A stretch of DNA of 64,000 nt from Bacteroidetes Order II. bacterium (GTDB taxonomy: Bacteria; Bacteroidota; Rhodothermia; Rhodothermales; UBA2364), in the NCBI GenBank assembly GCA_016788705.1, contig JAEUSQ010000065.1, forward strand, positions 99,769-163,768, read 5' to 3'. The position numbers and the translations under genes are program-made. The stretch's first letter is position 1, and each line of letters begins with the position of its first letter. Under the pieces are notes generated by a model. The model had not been told where the DNA came from and searched no databases. It saw only the letters and a list, made by a program, of their open reading frames with translations. Positions 15,337 through 23,544 of the stretch are shown here, piece after piece.

Positions 15337-16713
15337 TTACTCTTCTACATAGTCTAAGTCTTTTGAGAAAGTTTCCTGAATAGACAACGTGGAAAAAACC
15401 GCAATGGCAATGGTAATAGCACCGACAATCAATGCAGAGTGAATAAAGTACTCATCTGGCACTTTCGGATTTGGAATAAGCGCCAGAAAGGCCGCCGACA
15501 TGGCCACCAGCCCTCCCCGAACAAAGTTGGGGACGGTATTCGTAACGGTGGAACGTAGGTTCGTCCCAAATTGCTCGGAAGCATTCTGTACAAAAATGGC
15601 CCAATATCCAGCAGAAAAACCCAACAGAAAACACAACCCATAATAGACCGCTGGACTCAGCCCGCGCAAGAACAAGAAGGCCAGCACCACAATCGCCATC
15701 AGCACCAGAAAGAACAAGATGGCTTTTTTCCGACTTCGTAGTTTTTGGCTCAACAAGCCGGAAGAAAAATCTCCGATAGAAAGTCCCAGATAACAAAATG
15801 CAACGGCTGTCGGAACCAAAATATCTCCGGTTACTCCTGTAACCACTGCAAAGCGATTAGAGAAAGACACCAAAATGCCAATCACATACCAAATGGGCAT
15901 TCCCAACAAAATGCAGAACATGTATTTTCGGAAGCGGGCATCATTCACCATTTGAATCACAATACCAACGCCAAAAATGCCAAAAATTACGCGATACAAG
16001 GTGCTGTAGGCGGGCATCAAAAAACTGAGCACAAACGCCAGCAGTGAGACGGGTAACAAGAACTCCCAGACCCGCCGGATGGTTCGATCTTTGGTAATCA
16101 GGTGGAAAAAATCTCCCCGATGGGCCGCATCAGATTTTTTAATGCCTTCAAACATGCCCGATTCCAACGCTCCAGCGCGTAACAAAAGTAACGCCAACCC
16201 CATCAGTCCACCTACGATAAACGCATTTTGCCAACCGAGGGCTTCATGTACCAAGACGGCGACTACGGCCCCCAAAACCCCAAAAGACACAATAATCATC
16301 GTGCCAATTCCCCTTTTTTCTTTTTCCATAGTCTCGGAAACCAAGGTGACGCCGGCGCCCAATTCTCCAGCCAAACCAAAACCCGCAATGAAGCGCCAAA
16401 GGGCATAATCCCAAAATCCCACCACAAAGGCATTCGCTAAGTTTGCAATGGAATACGTAAGGATAGAACCAAAAAGGACGGTAACGCGCCCCTTTTTATC
16501 GCCCAAAATACCCCACATAATGCCCCCCAATAACATGCCAAACATCTGAAAGTTTAACAATGCGGCCTCGTTTTCGATTCCGGCAAGTCCCAAATCTTTC
16601 AGGCTGTCGCCCTTAATCACATTAAACAACAAAAGATCATACACGTCCACAAAATAGCCAAGGGCCGCCACAAGCGCGAGCCGACTTACGTTTTTACTGG
16701 AAAAAATTGACAT
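15337..16713 (-). CDS. MFS transporter, paralogue B
   Basis: A 458-residue major facilitator superfamily transporter that shares the pattern LVAALGYFVDVYD, WGILGDKKGRVTVLFGSIL and TNTVPNFVRG with its neighbour. Compared with paralogue A it has about 45 additional, mostly hydrophobic residues in the middle (around 210-260, ending ARFRKYMFC), which may add a helical pair between the two six-helix halves, as in 14-helix MFS members. It is the upstream member of the tandem pair. Retention of both copies suggests different substrates or expression. The 208 bases upstream to the proA stop should hold its promoter. Confidence 0.85.
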   Translation of the reverse strand: MSIFSSKNVSRLALVAALGYFVDVYDLLLFNVIKGDSLKDLGLAGIENEAALLNFQMFGMLLGGIMWGILGDKKGRVTVLFGSILTYSIANLANAFVVGFWDYALWRFIAGFGLAGELGAGVTLVSETMEKEKRGIGTMIIVSFGVLGAVVAVLVHEALGWQNAFIVGGLMGLALLLLRAGALESGMFEGIKKSDAAHRGDFFHLITKDRTIRRVWEFLLPVSLLAFVLSFLMPAYSTLYRVIFGIFGVGIVIQMVNDARFRKYMFCILLGMPIWYVIGILVSFSNRFAVVTGVTGDILVPTAVAFCYLGLSIGDFSSGLLSQKLRSRKKAILFFLVLMAIVVLAFLFLRGLSPAVYYGLCFLLGFSAGYWAIFVQNASEQFGTNLRSTVTNTVPNFVRGGLVAMSAAFLALIPNPKVPDEYFIHSALIVGAITIAIAVFSTLSIQETFSKDLDYVEE

Positions 16714-16921
16714 TGCTCTAAAGGGGTTGGGTGAAGGTTAAAAAGGTACTTTCCAAAAGATTGAAAGACACAAAATATAACCATTCATCGGTCATTCACA
16801 AACCTTTTTTTAACCTCATTAACCATTTAAGGCGACGTCGGCCAAAATCGCACTGGGAACTTGCTCAATATTGCGATGGCCCCTTTTTGGTAAAAAACGA
16901 GCAGGAATTGCTCCATGTGCG

Positions 16922-18172
16922 TCACCGGACCTGCCCGTCACCCCGGACCATCCATTTTTCGGTCACCAATTTTTCCAATGCAAAGGGCCCACGTGCATGA
17001 AGTTTTTGGGTAGAGATACCAATTTCTGCACCAAGCCCGAACACCCCGCCATCCGAAAAGCGGGTAGATGCATTCACAAACACGGCAGCGGCATCTACTT
17101 CGTTCAGGAAGCGGGTAGCAGCCTCTCGATTTTCCGTAACGATGGCTTCCGAGTGCTTAGAGGAGTATTCCGCTATGTGTGTCATGGCCTCTTCCAAATC
17201 CGAAACCAATTTTACAGAGCATTGATAGCTGAGGTACTCCCGACCAAAATCATCCTCGCTGGCATGTGCTAAAAAGGGATAACCTGTTTGATCCAAAAGA
17301 CGAAAAGCCCCTTCATCTGCAAATAGGTGTACTTCATATGCCGCCATACCAGGCAAGATCATTGGTAAAAAGCGATCGGCAATGGATTTATCCACCAGAA
17401 TGGTATCTAACGAATTGCAAACAGAAGGACGTGTCACCTTGGCATTGACCACAATGGCTGCCGCTTTTTCCAAGTTTGCGGTGGATTCTACGTATGTATG
17501 GCAAACGCCAGCCCCAGTTTCGATACTGGGAACGCGGGCATGATCCCGAACATAATCAATAAGTTGTTTGGAACCACGCGGAATGAGCATATCCACATAG
17601 GCGGTGGCAGTAAGTAATTCCTGAACCAAGGCACGATCCGTCGGCAGCAACGTCACCAGTTCTGTAGGAAGGCGATGTGCCCTTAACGCTTCATGTATTA
17701 AACCTACCAATACGGAGTTGGAAGACCATGCATCAGTCCCTCCACGGAGTACAACGGCATTTCCCGAACGCAAACAAAGAGCGGCTACATCAATGGTAAC
17801 ATTGGGCCGGGATTCATAAATCACCCCAATAACGCCTAATGGAACCGCCTTTTTTTGGATATGCAACCCATTTTCCATGACCCGATCAGAAAGGACCACA
17901 CCCGTAGGATCTGGTAAACACGCCACATCCAAACAAGCATTCGCCAAGTCTTTAATTCGGGTTTCATTCAACATCAATCGGTCTTTTTTGGGGTCTGCAT
18001 CATCCATCCGCGCTAGGTCTAAGGCATTGGCTGCCAAGATTTGCGGTATCCCCGCCAATAATGTATTGGATAGGGTTTGCAAGAAAGACTGTCGCTCTTC
18101 ATCACTCGTACGTTGTATGGCAATTGAGGCCTTTTTGGTGGCCGCCAATAAGTGTTTTATTGAGGTAGGCAT
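16922..18172 (-). CDS. proA: Gamma-glutamyl phosphate reductase
   Basis: The second step of proline synthesis: NADPH-dependent reduction of gamma-glutamyl phosphate to glutamate-5-semialdehyde in the cytoplasm. It has 416 residues, the usual length. Family signatures are visible: PLGVIGVIYESRPNVT (NADPH-binding region), the catalytic cysteine in NAKVTRPSVCNSLDT, and the C-terminal FVNASTRFSDGGVFGLGAEIGISTQKLHARGP. It follows proB on the same strand after 79 bases, matching their consecutive roles. No separate terminator is obvious between them. Confidence 0.97.
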   Translation of the reverse strand: MPTSIKHLLAATKKASIAIQRTSDEERQSFLQTLSNTLLAGIPQILAANALDLARMDDADPKKDRLMLNETRIKDLANACLDVACLPDPTGVVLSDRVMENGLHIQKKAVPLGVIGVIYESRPNVTIDVAALCLRSGNAVVLRGGTDAWSSNSVLVGLIHEALRAHRLPTELVTLLPTDRALVQELLTATAYVDMLIPRGSKQLIDYVRDHARVPSIETGAGVCHTYVESTANLEKAAAIVVNAKVTRPSVCNSLDTILVDKSIADRFLPMILPGMAAYEVHLFADEGAFRLLDQTGYPFLAHASEDDFGREYLSYQCSVKLVSDLEEAMTHIAEYSSKHSEAIVTENREAATRFLNEVDAAAVFVNASTRFSDGGVFGLGAEIGISTQKLHARGPFALEKLVTEKWMVRGDGQVR

Positions 18173-18251
18173 TTCTATATTTAAATTTATTTTTATATGC
18201 TTTAGATGATATACCCATGCTTGACTTATCCATCCTTAAAAAGGATTACGA

Positions 18252-19280
18252 TTACAGCAATACAATCTCATCGGCATGGGCCACTTCAAGATTTTTCGTT
18301 CTCACCAATTCGTCCGAGGAAACCTTCACCCGCCCTACCGCAAAAGGCGTTTTTCCGGTATGTCCCATCATTTCAATGACCTCTCCCCGGTTAAAAGGTT
18401 GTACAACCTTCTCAATTCCAACAGCGAGGAGGCTTTTACGTTCCATCAATGCTTTTTGCGCGCCTTTATCCACCTTAATGCGCCCTCCTAACAAACACCC
18501 ACTGGCTAACCATTTTCTACGCGCATTGGTGGTGGTATCTCGTGCCGGACAAACAGTCCCCACCTTTTGTTGTTCGGCCTGCATCAAACTATTTTCTTGG
18601 TTTGCCTGAAAAATAATAGTCCTAACTCCCAACCCTGTAGCCAAACGGGCAAAGGTCAGTTTTGAAATCATGCCACCCAAACCACCCGAAGAGGTTTCGG
18701 TATGGGCCAACCCTAAAATTTCGTCCGTAAACACACATATTTCCCGAACCACCTGCCCATTGGCATCTAATACCCCTGGCACCGAAGTCCCAATGAGCAA
18801 CAATTCCGCGCCAAAACCGACGGCAATAAGGGTTGCCAATTCGTCGTTATCGGAAAATTTTAGTTCATAATCACTTACCACATCGTTTTCGTTTGCGATG
18901 GGAATAATGCCATTGGCCCACAATTCCTCATAGGTTTGCTTCAGTTGGAGAAACTGTTTACGGTCAGAGAAATGGCGGCGCTCACAAAGACTTTGGGCAA
19001 TTGGAATATCGTATGGCCGGAATGCCTCAAAATACATCGAAATCAATAACGGATTACCAACTGCTGCTGCTGCTTTCCGTTCCGGCATCTGACCCGAATA
19101 GTGACGTAGGTATTTCTTGCCAGCTCCCACAGCACCGGAAGAAACCATCACAATATGATAACGCTTCTGCAAGAATGCCAGCTGGCGTGCAAAATCACGA
19201 ATGAGCGCTTCGTTTATTCGCCCATCGGAATGGGTCAAAGAAGACGTCCCAACCTTAAAAACAAGAATAGGTTTGTTCAT
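18252..19280 (-). CDS. proB: Glutamate 5-kinase
   Basis: The first, normally proline-inhibited step of proline synthesis: ATP-dependent phosphorylation of glutamate. The start is the ATG at 19280; a TTG one codon upstream is not needed. The amino-acid kinase domain shows FKVGTSSLT (phosphate loop), MVSSGAVGAG, NENDVVS and GGLGGMISK. The C-terminal part (about 260-342, beginning ASGCLLGGRIKVDKGA) is a PUA domain as in Escherichia coli ProB, giving 342 residues in total. The gene lies upstream of proA in the same direction. Confidence 0.96.
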   Translation of the reverse strand: MNKPILVFKVGTSSLTHSDGRINEALIRDFARQLAFLQKRYHIVMVSSGAVGAGKKYLRHYSGQMPERKAAAAVGNPLLISMYFEAFRPYDIPIAQSLCERRHFSDRKQFLQLKQTYEELWANGIIPIANENDVVSDYELKFSDNDELATLIAVGFGAELLLIGTSVPGVLDANGQVVREICVFTDEILGLAHTETSSGGLGGMISKLTFARLATGLGVRTIIFQANQENSLMQAEQQKVGTVCPARDTTTNARRKWLASGCLLGGRIKVDKGAQKALMERKSLLAVGIEKVVQPFNRGEVIEMMGHTGKTPFAVGRVKVSSDELVRTKNLEVAHADEIVLL

Positions 19281-19401
19281 CAATTTGGGTGATTGGTACC
19301 CACGTTAAAATAACAGAATACACCCTTACGCCCTATGAAGCCTTGAAAAGCCCGCAAAAAATAAGCGAATCATGTCCTACCTTATCTGTTTCATTTTGAT
19401 C

Positions 19402-20292
19402 TTAATCAAGGTCATTGGATTTTTCTACCGGACAGCCCCAATAGACCACTACAATACGCCTACGAGGGTCGTCATCTTTTAGGACACTTCCGGCAGGAAG
19501 GCGATGAGCGCCCGGTGGGTCCAACTCTCCTTTACCGATTGCCTTAATCACCACTTCACTTCCGTAAGGAATTGTCTTCATCAAATTTCCAATTCCTTCC
19601 GCTCGCCAGTGGGAGAGTTGACGGTTCAACTCGGATCTGGTTGGAGCCTCTACCTTAAGTTCGGATTTTAGTTCTTCGTAGAGACCACTGCCCTCTCGGA
19701 TACCCGTACGATCCGCATACCCATTCACCTCAACCTTCCCAACACATGGGAAATATGGATATTCTGTTTTGAAACGCTTTATGCCTTGTAAAGTTGGTTT
19801 CAGGGCTTCTTGAAGGACTTGTTTTTTATCCTCCGGTACTTCATATTTACCGGGTGGATAATAGGCCGCAGTCTCAAAAGGTCGCATTTTTGATTCATCG
19901 CGAAGGAGACCTGTCATGGCCCTAATCAGGTCTTGGTATCGCTGATGCTTCGCCATATACTCTACGACCATTTCCTGGGCAGATTTATTAAGGAAAGGTG
20001 CCCTGAGTGGTGCGTTTTTTTGGGCTAAATAAATAATTTCCCGCTTCCACCGTTCAGATTGTACACTCATTGCCTCTAATGCTTGCCGAAAACTTGCACA
20101 GGTCTCTTCATCCGTTTCGGCTGCAATACACGATTCAGACGTTTCGGCATTCAAAGCAGCAATTTGCTCTTGCTGGTGAGAAATCTGCTGGGTAAGATTC
20201 CGGATGTGTTCGTTGATCCGACTGAAAGAACAGCCATTAAACAGGGTGAAAGCCCCTATAAATAGTAGGGTTCTATATAAACGATTCTTCAT
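19402..20292 (-). CDS. Lipoprotein with C-terminal OmpA-like domain
   Basis: A 296-residue predicted lipoprotein: hydrophobic signal followed by lipobox LFNGC with the modified cysteine at about residue 21. An N-terminal coiled-coil-like stretch (NEHIRNLTQQISHQQEQI) follows. From about residue 190, VEVNGYADRTG, RSELNRQLSHWRAEGI and DDDPRRRIVVV match the peptidoglycan-binding OmpA_C fold, where the D of GYADR and the R of the last helix bind diaminopimelate. It is likely a cell-envelope anchor. The start is 3 bases after the stop of the upstream membrane-protein gene, so the two form an operon and may act together. The closest analogues are OmpA-like parts of envelope complexes; the exact role is unknown. 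Confidence 0.7.
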   Translation of the reverse strand: MKNRLYRTLLFIGAFTLFNGCSFSRINEHIRNLTQQISHQQEQIAALNAETSESCIAAETDEETCASFRQALEAMSVQSERWKREIIYLAQKNAPLRAPFLNKSAQEMVVEYMAKHQRYQDLIRAMTGLLRDESKMRPFETAAYYPPGKYEVPEDKKQVLQEALKPTLQGIKRFKTEYPYFPCVGKVEVNGYADRTGIREGSGLYEELKSELKVEAPTRSELNRQLSHWRAEGIGNLMKTIPYGSEVVIKAIGKGELDPPGAHRLPAGSVLKDDDPRRRIVVVYWGCPVEKSNDLD

Positions 20293-20295
20293 TTT

Positions 20296-20907
20296 TTATT
20301 GGTTTTCAGGGTAAGGTTCTTGCAAGATGAAAGTAGGAGTCGGTATGGGTCTAACGTTTTTGGAAGCGGTCACAGGCTTCTCATCAATTTGCATAGACGT
20401 TTTGGCCCTTTTGTGCTCTTTTTTGGTTTTTAGAATACTTGCCTGAATACCTCGGTTGGTGTCCAACCCGGATTCTTTGAAGGACTTCGACTCAACACGA
20501 GGACGATTGTACATTTGTTGGGGAGAAGAAAGGGCACTAGGGGTTATAGGATATACTTTTCGAGATTCTGGACTTCCATTGGCATGGACTTGAGGTTTAT
20601 ATTCTTGGCCTTTTTCTTGCGGTGTGGGCTTAAAATAGCTTTCTGATGCGTGTTCAAGCGATAGGATACCCCAAAAACAACTCATTACAAGCATTAGACA
20701 AAAAGCCATCAGGTAGCCAACCCTATTATTGCGGTGTAGCGTTTTTTGGTATAACCCCAAAAGTAGGAGCAATATCAGAAAGGCGGAGAACGATAAAATA
20801 CCGTACATGGCGCCACGGACACCCCAAAAAGCGCTTCCTATGCCTAAGACCAAAGAGACAAGGACCACCAGCATCAACAGATACCGAGACCGTACAAAGA
20901 AGTTCAT
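20296..20907 (-). CDS. Small membrane protein with proline-rich tail, unknown function
   Basis: A 203-residue protein with about three hydrophobic segments in the first 90 residues (LLMLVVLVSLVLGIGSAFWG, MYGILSFSAFLILLLLLGLY, LMAFCLMLVMSCFWGILS) and a long polar, proline- and lysine-rich C-terminal region. No family is recognised. It is the first gene of a two-gene operon with the OmpA-like lipoprotein, so a role in an envelope complex is plausible. The tail would extend into the periplasm or cytoplasm depending on topology. Confidence 0.65.
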   Translation of the reverse strand: MNFFVRSRYLLMLVVLVSLVLGIGSAFWGVRGAMYGILSFSAFLILLLLLGLYQKTLHRNNRVGYLMAFCLMLVMSCFWGILSLEHASESYFKPTPQEKGQEYKPQVHANGSPESRKVYPITPSALSSPQQMYNRPRVESKSFKESGLDTNRGIQASILKTKKEHKRAKTSMQIDEKPVTASKNVRPIPTPTFILQEPYPENQ

Positions 20908-21092
20908 CTATTAGGTAGTTATGGTTTCCCAAAAGAGAAGCCCTAATTACCTTAAAGTTTAATCATTGTGGAAAACTTTATGCTTTTCGAACGTGATTTC
21001 TACAAACCAAACAAAATGACGCCTATAATGCTCAAAAGGGCGTTTGGGTGCAACCACAAAGTGGATTTTTTATAGGTCTATCCGCAAAACAT

Positions 21093-22016
21093 CTAAAAGA
21101 CCGTAACCAACCGATTTAGCACGGAAAAAGTAACGGGCGTCACACCCACATATTCCCCATCCATATCAATTGGCAAGGGCCTGCCATTTGAAGTGGCAAC
21201 GGTGACCGAAGCGGACGACGCATACGAAACTTCTGGATGGACAAGCACTTCGCAACGCTTCAATTTGGGCAATTGGCGTATATAATCTGTAAGCGAGATA
21301 TTTTTCAACATCACCACTTCCATCAGGCCGTCATCCAATCGGGCATTTGGAGCAATACCTAGACCGTTTCCAAAAAACTTTCCATTGGCCACCACCAAAC
21401 TCATCATTGGAGACACCATGGTTTCTTCACTGGTTTCAACGGCAAGCATTTCAGGGGAATAGCCCCAAAGCGCCGAAATAATGGCCCGTTGATAAGTAAA
21501 CGCTGGACCAAACCATGATTTATACCGACTTAGCTTTGCTGCAATGACCCCGCCAATGCCCACATCTGCAATATTGATGAAATATCGTTTCTCAGGCACC
21601 TGAAGAACAGACGTGAAGGCTGCCACACCAATATCAATGGAATAAGATTTTGACTGCCTGATGCTTTCTTTTAGGCTTTCGAGAGTCCTGCTTCCCGCTA
21701 AAGTTTTCACGAAATCATTGCCCGACCCTGTGGGTAAAATCCCCAAACCGACTTTATTAGGCGGCTTTCCTACTGCTTCACAGCCACGAACAAGCCCATT
21801 CAGCACCTCGTTCAAGGTACCATCACCACCAACACTGACCACAACCTCGGTGCCTGACTGGACCGCCTCGGATGCCAACGAGGTGGCATGTCCTGCATAT
21901 GCGGTGGCAGCAACCTGAATGGGATATGCCGAAAATACACGTTCAATTTCCGGAATAAGATTTTGGTTTTTCCGTTTTTGGGTATTCAGAATAAAAGCGA
22001 TCTTAGGAATATTCAT
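21093..22016 (-). CDS. Diacylglycerol/lipid kinase (YegS/BmrU/DgkB-like)
   Basis: A 307-residue cytoplasmic lipid kinase. The start is put at 22016 (MNIPKIAFILN) because the frame upstream encodes an unrelated hydrophobic stretch. Catalytic-domain signatures are clear: the nucleotide-binding SVGGDGTLNEVLNGL (about 59-73) and PTGSGNDFVKTL, followed by the beta-sandwich domain ending IDMDGEYVG, whose acidic residues bind metal in the family. The substrate is probably diacylglycerol or a related lipid. It stands alone, with gaps on both sides. Confidence 0.88.
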   Translation of the reverse strand: MNIPKIAFILNTQKRKNQNLIPEIERVFSAYPIQVAATAYAGHATSLASEAVQSGTEVVVSVGGDGTLNEVLNGLVRGCEAVGKPPNKVGLGILPTGSGNDFVKTLAGSRTLESLKESIRQSKSYSIDIGVAAFTSVLQVPEKRYFINIADVGIGGVIAAKLSRYKSWFGPAFTYQRAIISALWGYSPEMLAVETSEETMVSPMMSLVVANGKFFGNGLGIAPNARLDDGLMEVVMLKNISLTDYIRQLPKLKRCEVLVHPEVSYASSASVTVATSNGRPLPIDMDGEYVGVTPVTFSVLNRLVTVF

Positions 22017-22156
22017 GATGATAACGAATGAAAGATTTACCAACCAATACGATATTTTTACAAATAGTACTTCCACAAACCTATCCACAAAAACAAGCCC
22101 TTTCAGTCAATACCAAAAGGGCACATTCAGTTCCGTATCCATTTCAGAAAAATCAA

Positions 22157-23263
22157 TCAGCTTTCCCATAAGGCACGACGTTTTTCATAGGCCTCGCGGG
22201 TGATCCGCACATCCTCTACAAATCGCTCAAGTTCGTTCATCAGCATCGCTTGTGGGCCATCCACAAATGCTTCTGGTGGTTTGGGATGAAAATCCACCAA
22301 AATCATATTGGCACCTGCAATAACTCCCTGAGCAGTTACATGCAGCGTATCCAAAATCCCATCCGAAGACCGTTCACGCGACCCTACCGAGTGCGAAGGA
22401 TCCACGCAGACGGGCATCCGAGTAAGGCGCTTAACGACGGGGACATGGGCAAAATCCACCATATTCCGGTGTGGGTCACCAAAATTGGCCTTCATCCCGC
22501 GCAAACAGAATATAACATTTGCATTGCCTTCACTCGCGAGATATTCTGCGGCATTCAACGACTCCGACAGGGTAATCCCAAAACCACGTTTGAGCAAAAC
22601 GGGATGGGTCTTTTGGGATCCAACGGCTTTGAGTAATTCAAAGTTTTGGGTATTACGGGTACCAATTTGGAGCATCACACCCGTTGGTTGGCCTGTTTTT
22701 TCCAAGGCTTCGTTTATTTCGTCCACATGACGCTCGTGCGTGACTTCCATGGCAATCACCTTAATACCATACTTCCCTGCAAGTTCAAAAACCCACGGCA
22801 AACAGGCCGCCCCATGCCCTTGAAAGGCGTATGGATTTGTTCTTGGTTTATAAGCGCCCATACGGGTACATTGCAGCCCCAAGTCGCTCACACCCTTCAT
22901 CATGGCTTCCACATTGGTTGGATTATCCACCGCACACAAGCCTGCAAAGATATGCAGGTTATCCTGATTGAACGCGACGCCATTATAGGTAAACCCTACT
23001 ACGCGGTTTTCATCTTTGTGCTTGCCCAGTATCCGGTAGTCCTGAGAGACCCTAACCACCCGCTCTACACCCGGCAAAGCAGCTATTTGCTCCATGTTCA
23101 ATTCACGGGTTTTGCCCAGTAAATACACTTCCGTCAACTTATCCTGCCGACCTTCGATTGTATGCAACCTGACTTCTACATTCGGAAGGCGATTTAGGTA
23201 AGCAAGCGTGGTCTGGTATGTCTCGGAGCGTTCATCAATGTTGGGGTGAAGAATTACAACCAT
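22157..23263 (-). CDS. DAHP synthase (class I beta-like), divergent active site
   Basis: The first step of the shikimate pathway: condensation of phosphoenolpyruvate and erythrose-4-phosphate to DAHP. It has 368 residues with an N-terminal ferredoxin-like regulatory domain (about 1-75) and the TIM barrel, as in the Thermotoga-type enzyme. Seen are the metal-binding Cys110 (AGLCAVDN), GAYKPRTNPYAFQGHG, LQIGTRNTQN, LLKRG, His291 (DPSHSVG) and Asp335 (VDGPQAM). Differences from the usual class I beta sequence: AGPC reads AGLC, CERG reads CLRG, and the metal-ligand glutamate of the VEVHP motif is aspartate (VDFHP, D324). The enzyme may still be active, since class I alpha has LRG at one of these sites, but a changed role is possible. 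Confidence 0.85.
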   Translation of the reverse strand: MVVILHPNIDERSETYQTTLAYLNRLPNVEVRLHTIEGRQDKLTEVYLLGKTRELNMEQIAALPGVERVVRVSQDYRILGKHKDENRVVGFTYNGVAFNQDNLHIFAGLCAVDNPTNVEAMMKGVSDLGLQCTRMGAYKPRTNPYAFQGHGAACLPWVFELAGKYGIKVIAMEVTHERHVDEINEALEKTGQPTGVMLQIGTRNTQNFELLKAVGSQKTHPVLLKRGFGITLSESLNAAEYLASEGNANVIFCLRGMKANFGDPHRNMVDFAHVPVVKRLTRMPVCVDPSHSVGSRERSSDGILDTLHVTAQGVIAGANMILVDFHPKPPEAFVDGPQAMLMNELERFVEDVRITREAYEKRRALWES

Positions 23264-23392
23264 TATTTTTAAAAGGTAAAAGGTATTTTGGTGAGTTATT
23301 TAAGCGGTCATACGATTTTTGTTCGGCAAAATAACCGTCAGACCGCATTATTTTTGCCAAACATCCGCGAAATTTTACATCTTCATTTCATC

Positions 23393-23424
23393 TTGTTTAA
23401 AAAGCAATAAGTTCATACCTTTGC
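23393..23424 (+). promoter_or_regulatory. Promoter for the GH38 gene
   Basis: TTGTTT at 23393-23398 and a perfect TANNTTTG element, TACCTTTG, at 23416-23423, with 20 bases between TTG and TA. It lies in the 281-base gap between the divergent DAHP synthase and alpha-mannosidase genes and reads toward the latter. Predicted from pattern only. Confidence 0.5.
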
Positions 23425-23544
23425 TGGCTATTATCTGCGTGTGTATTTCATCCGTCTTGGCACCCTCTCCGAAGCTTCTGCCTCGTCTTGCTGATGGATC
23501 AACCACGTCGAACCACTATCCTCCCCAAAAAACCTTCAAGACCC

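Noticed and set aside
14032..16713. Assembly duplication of the MFS gene
   Set aside because: The two copies differ throughout and in length, so they are diverged paralogues.
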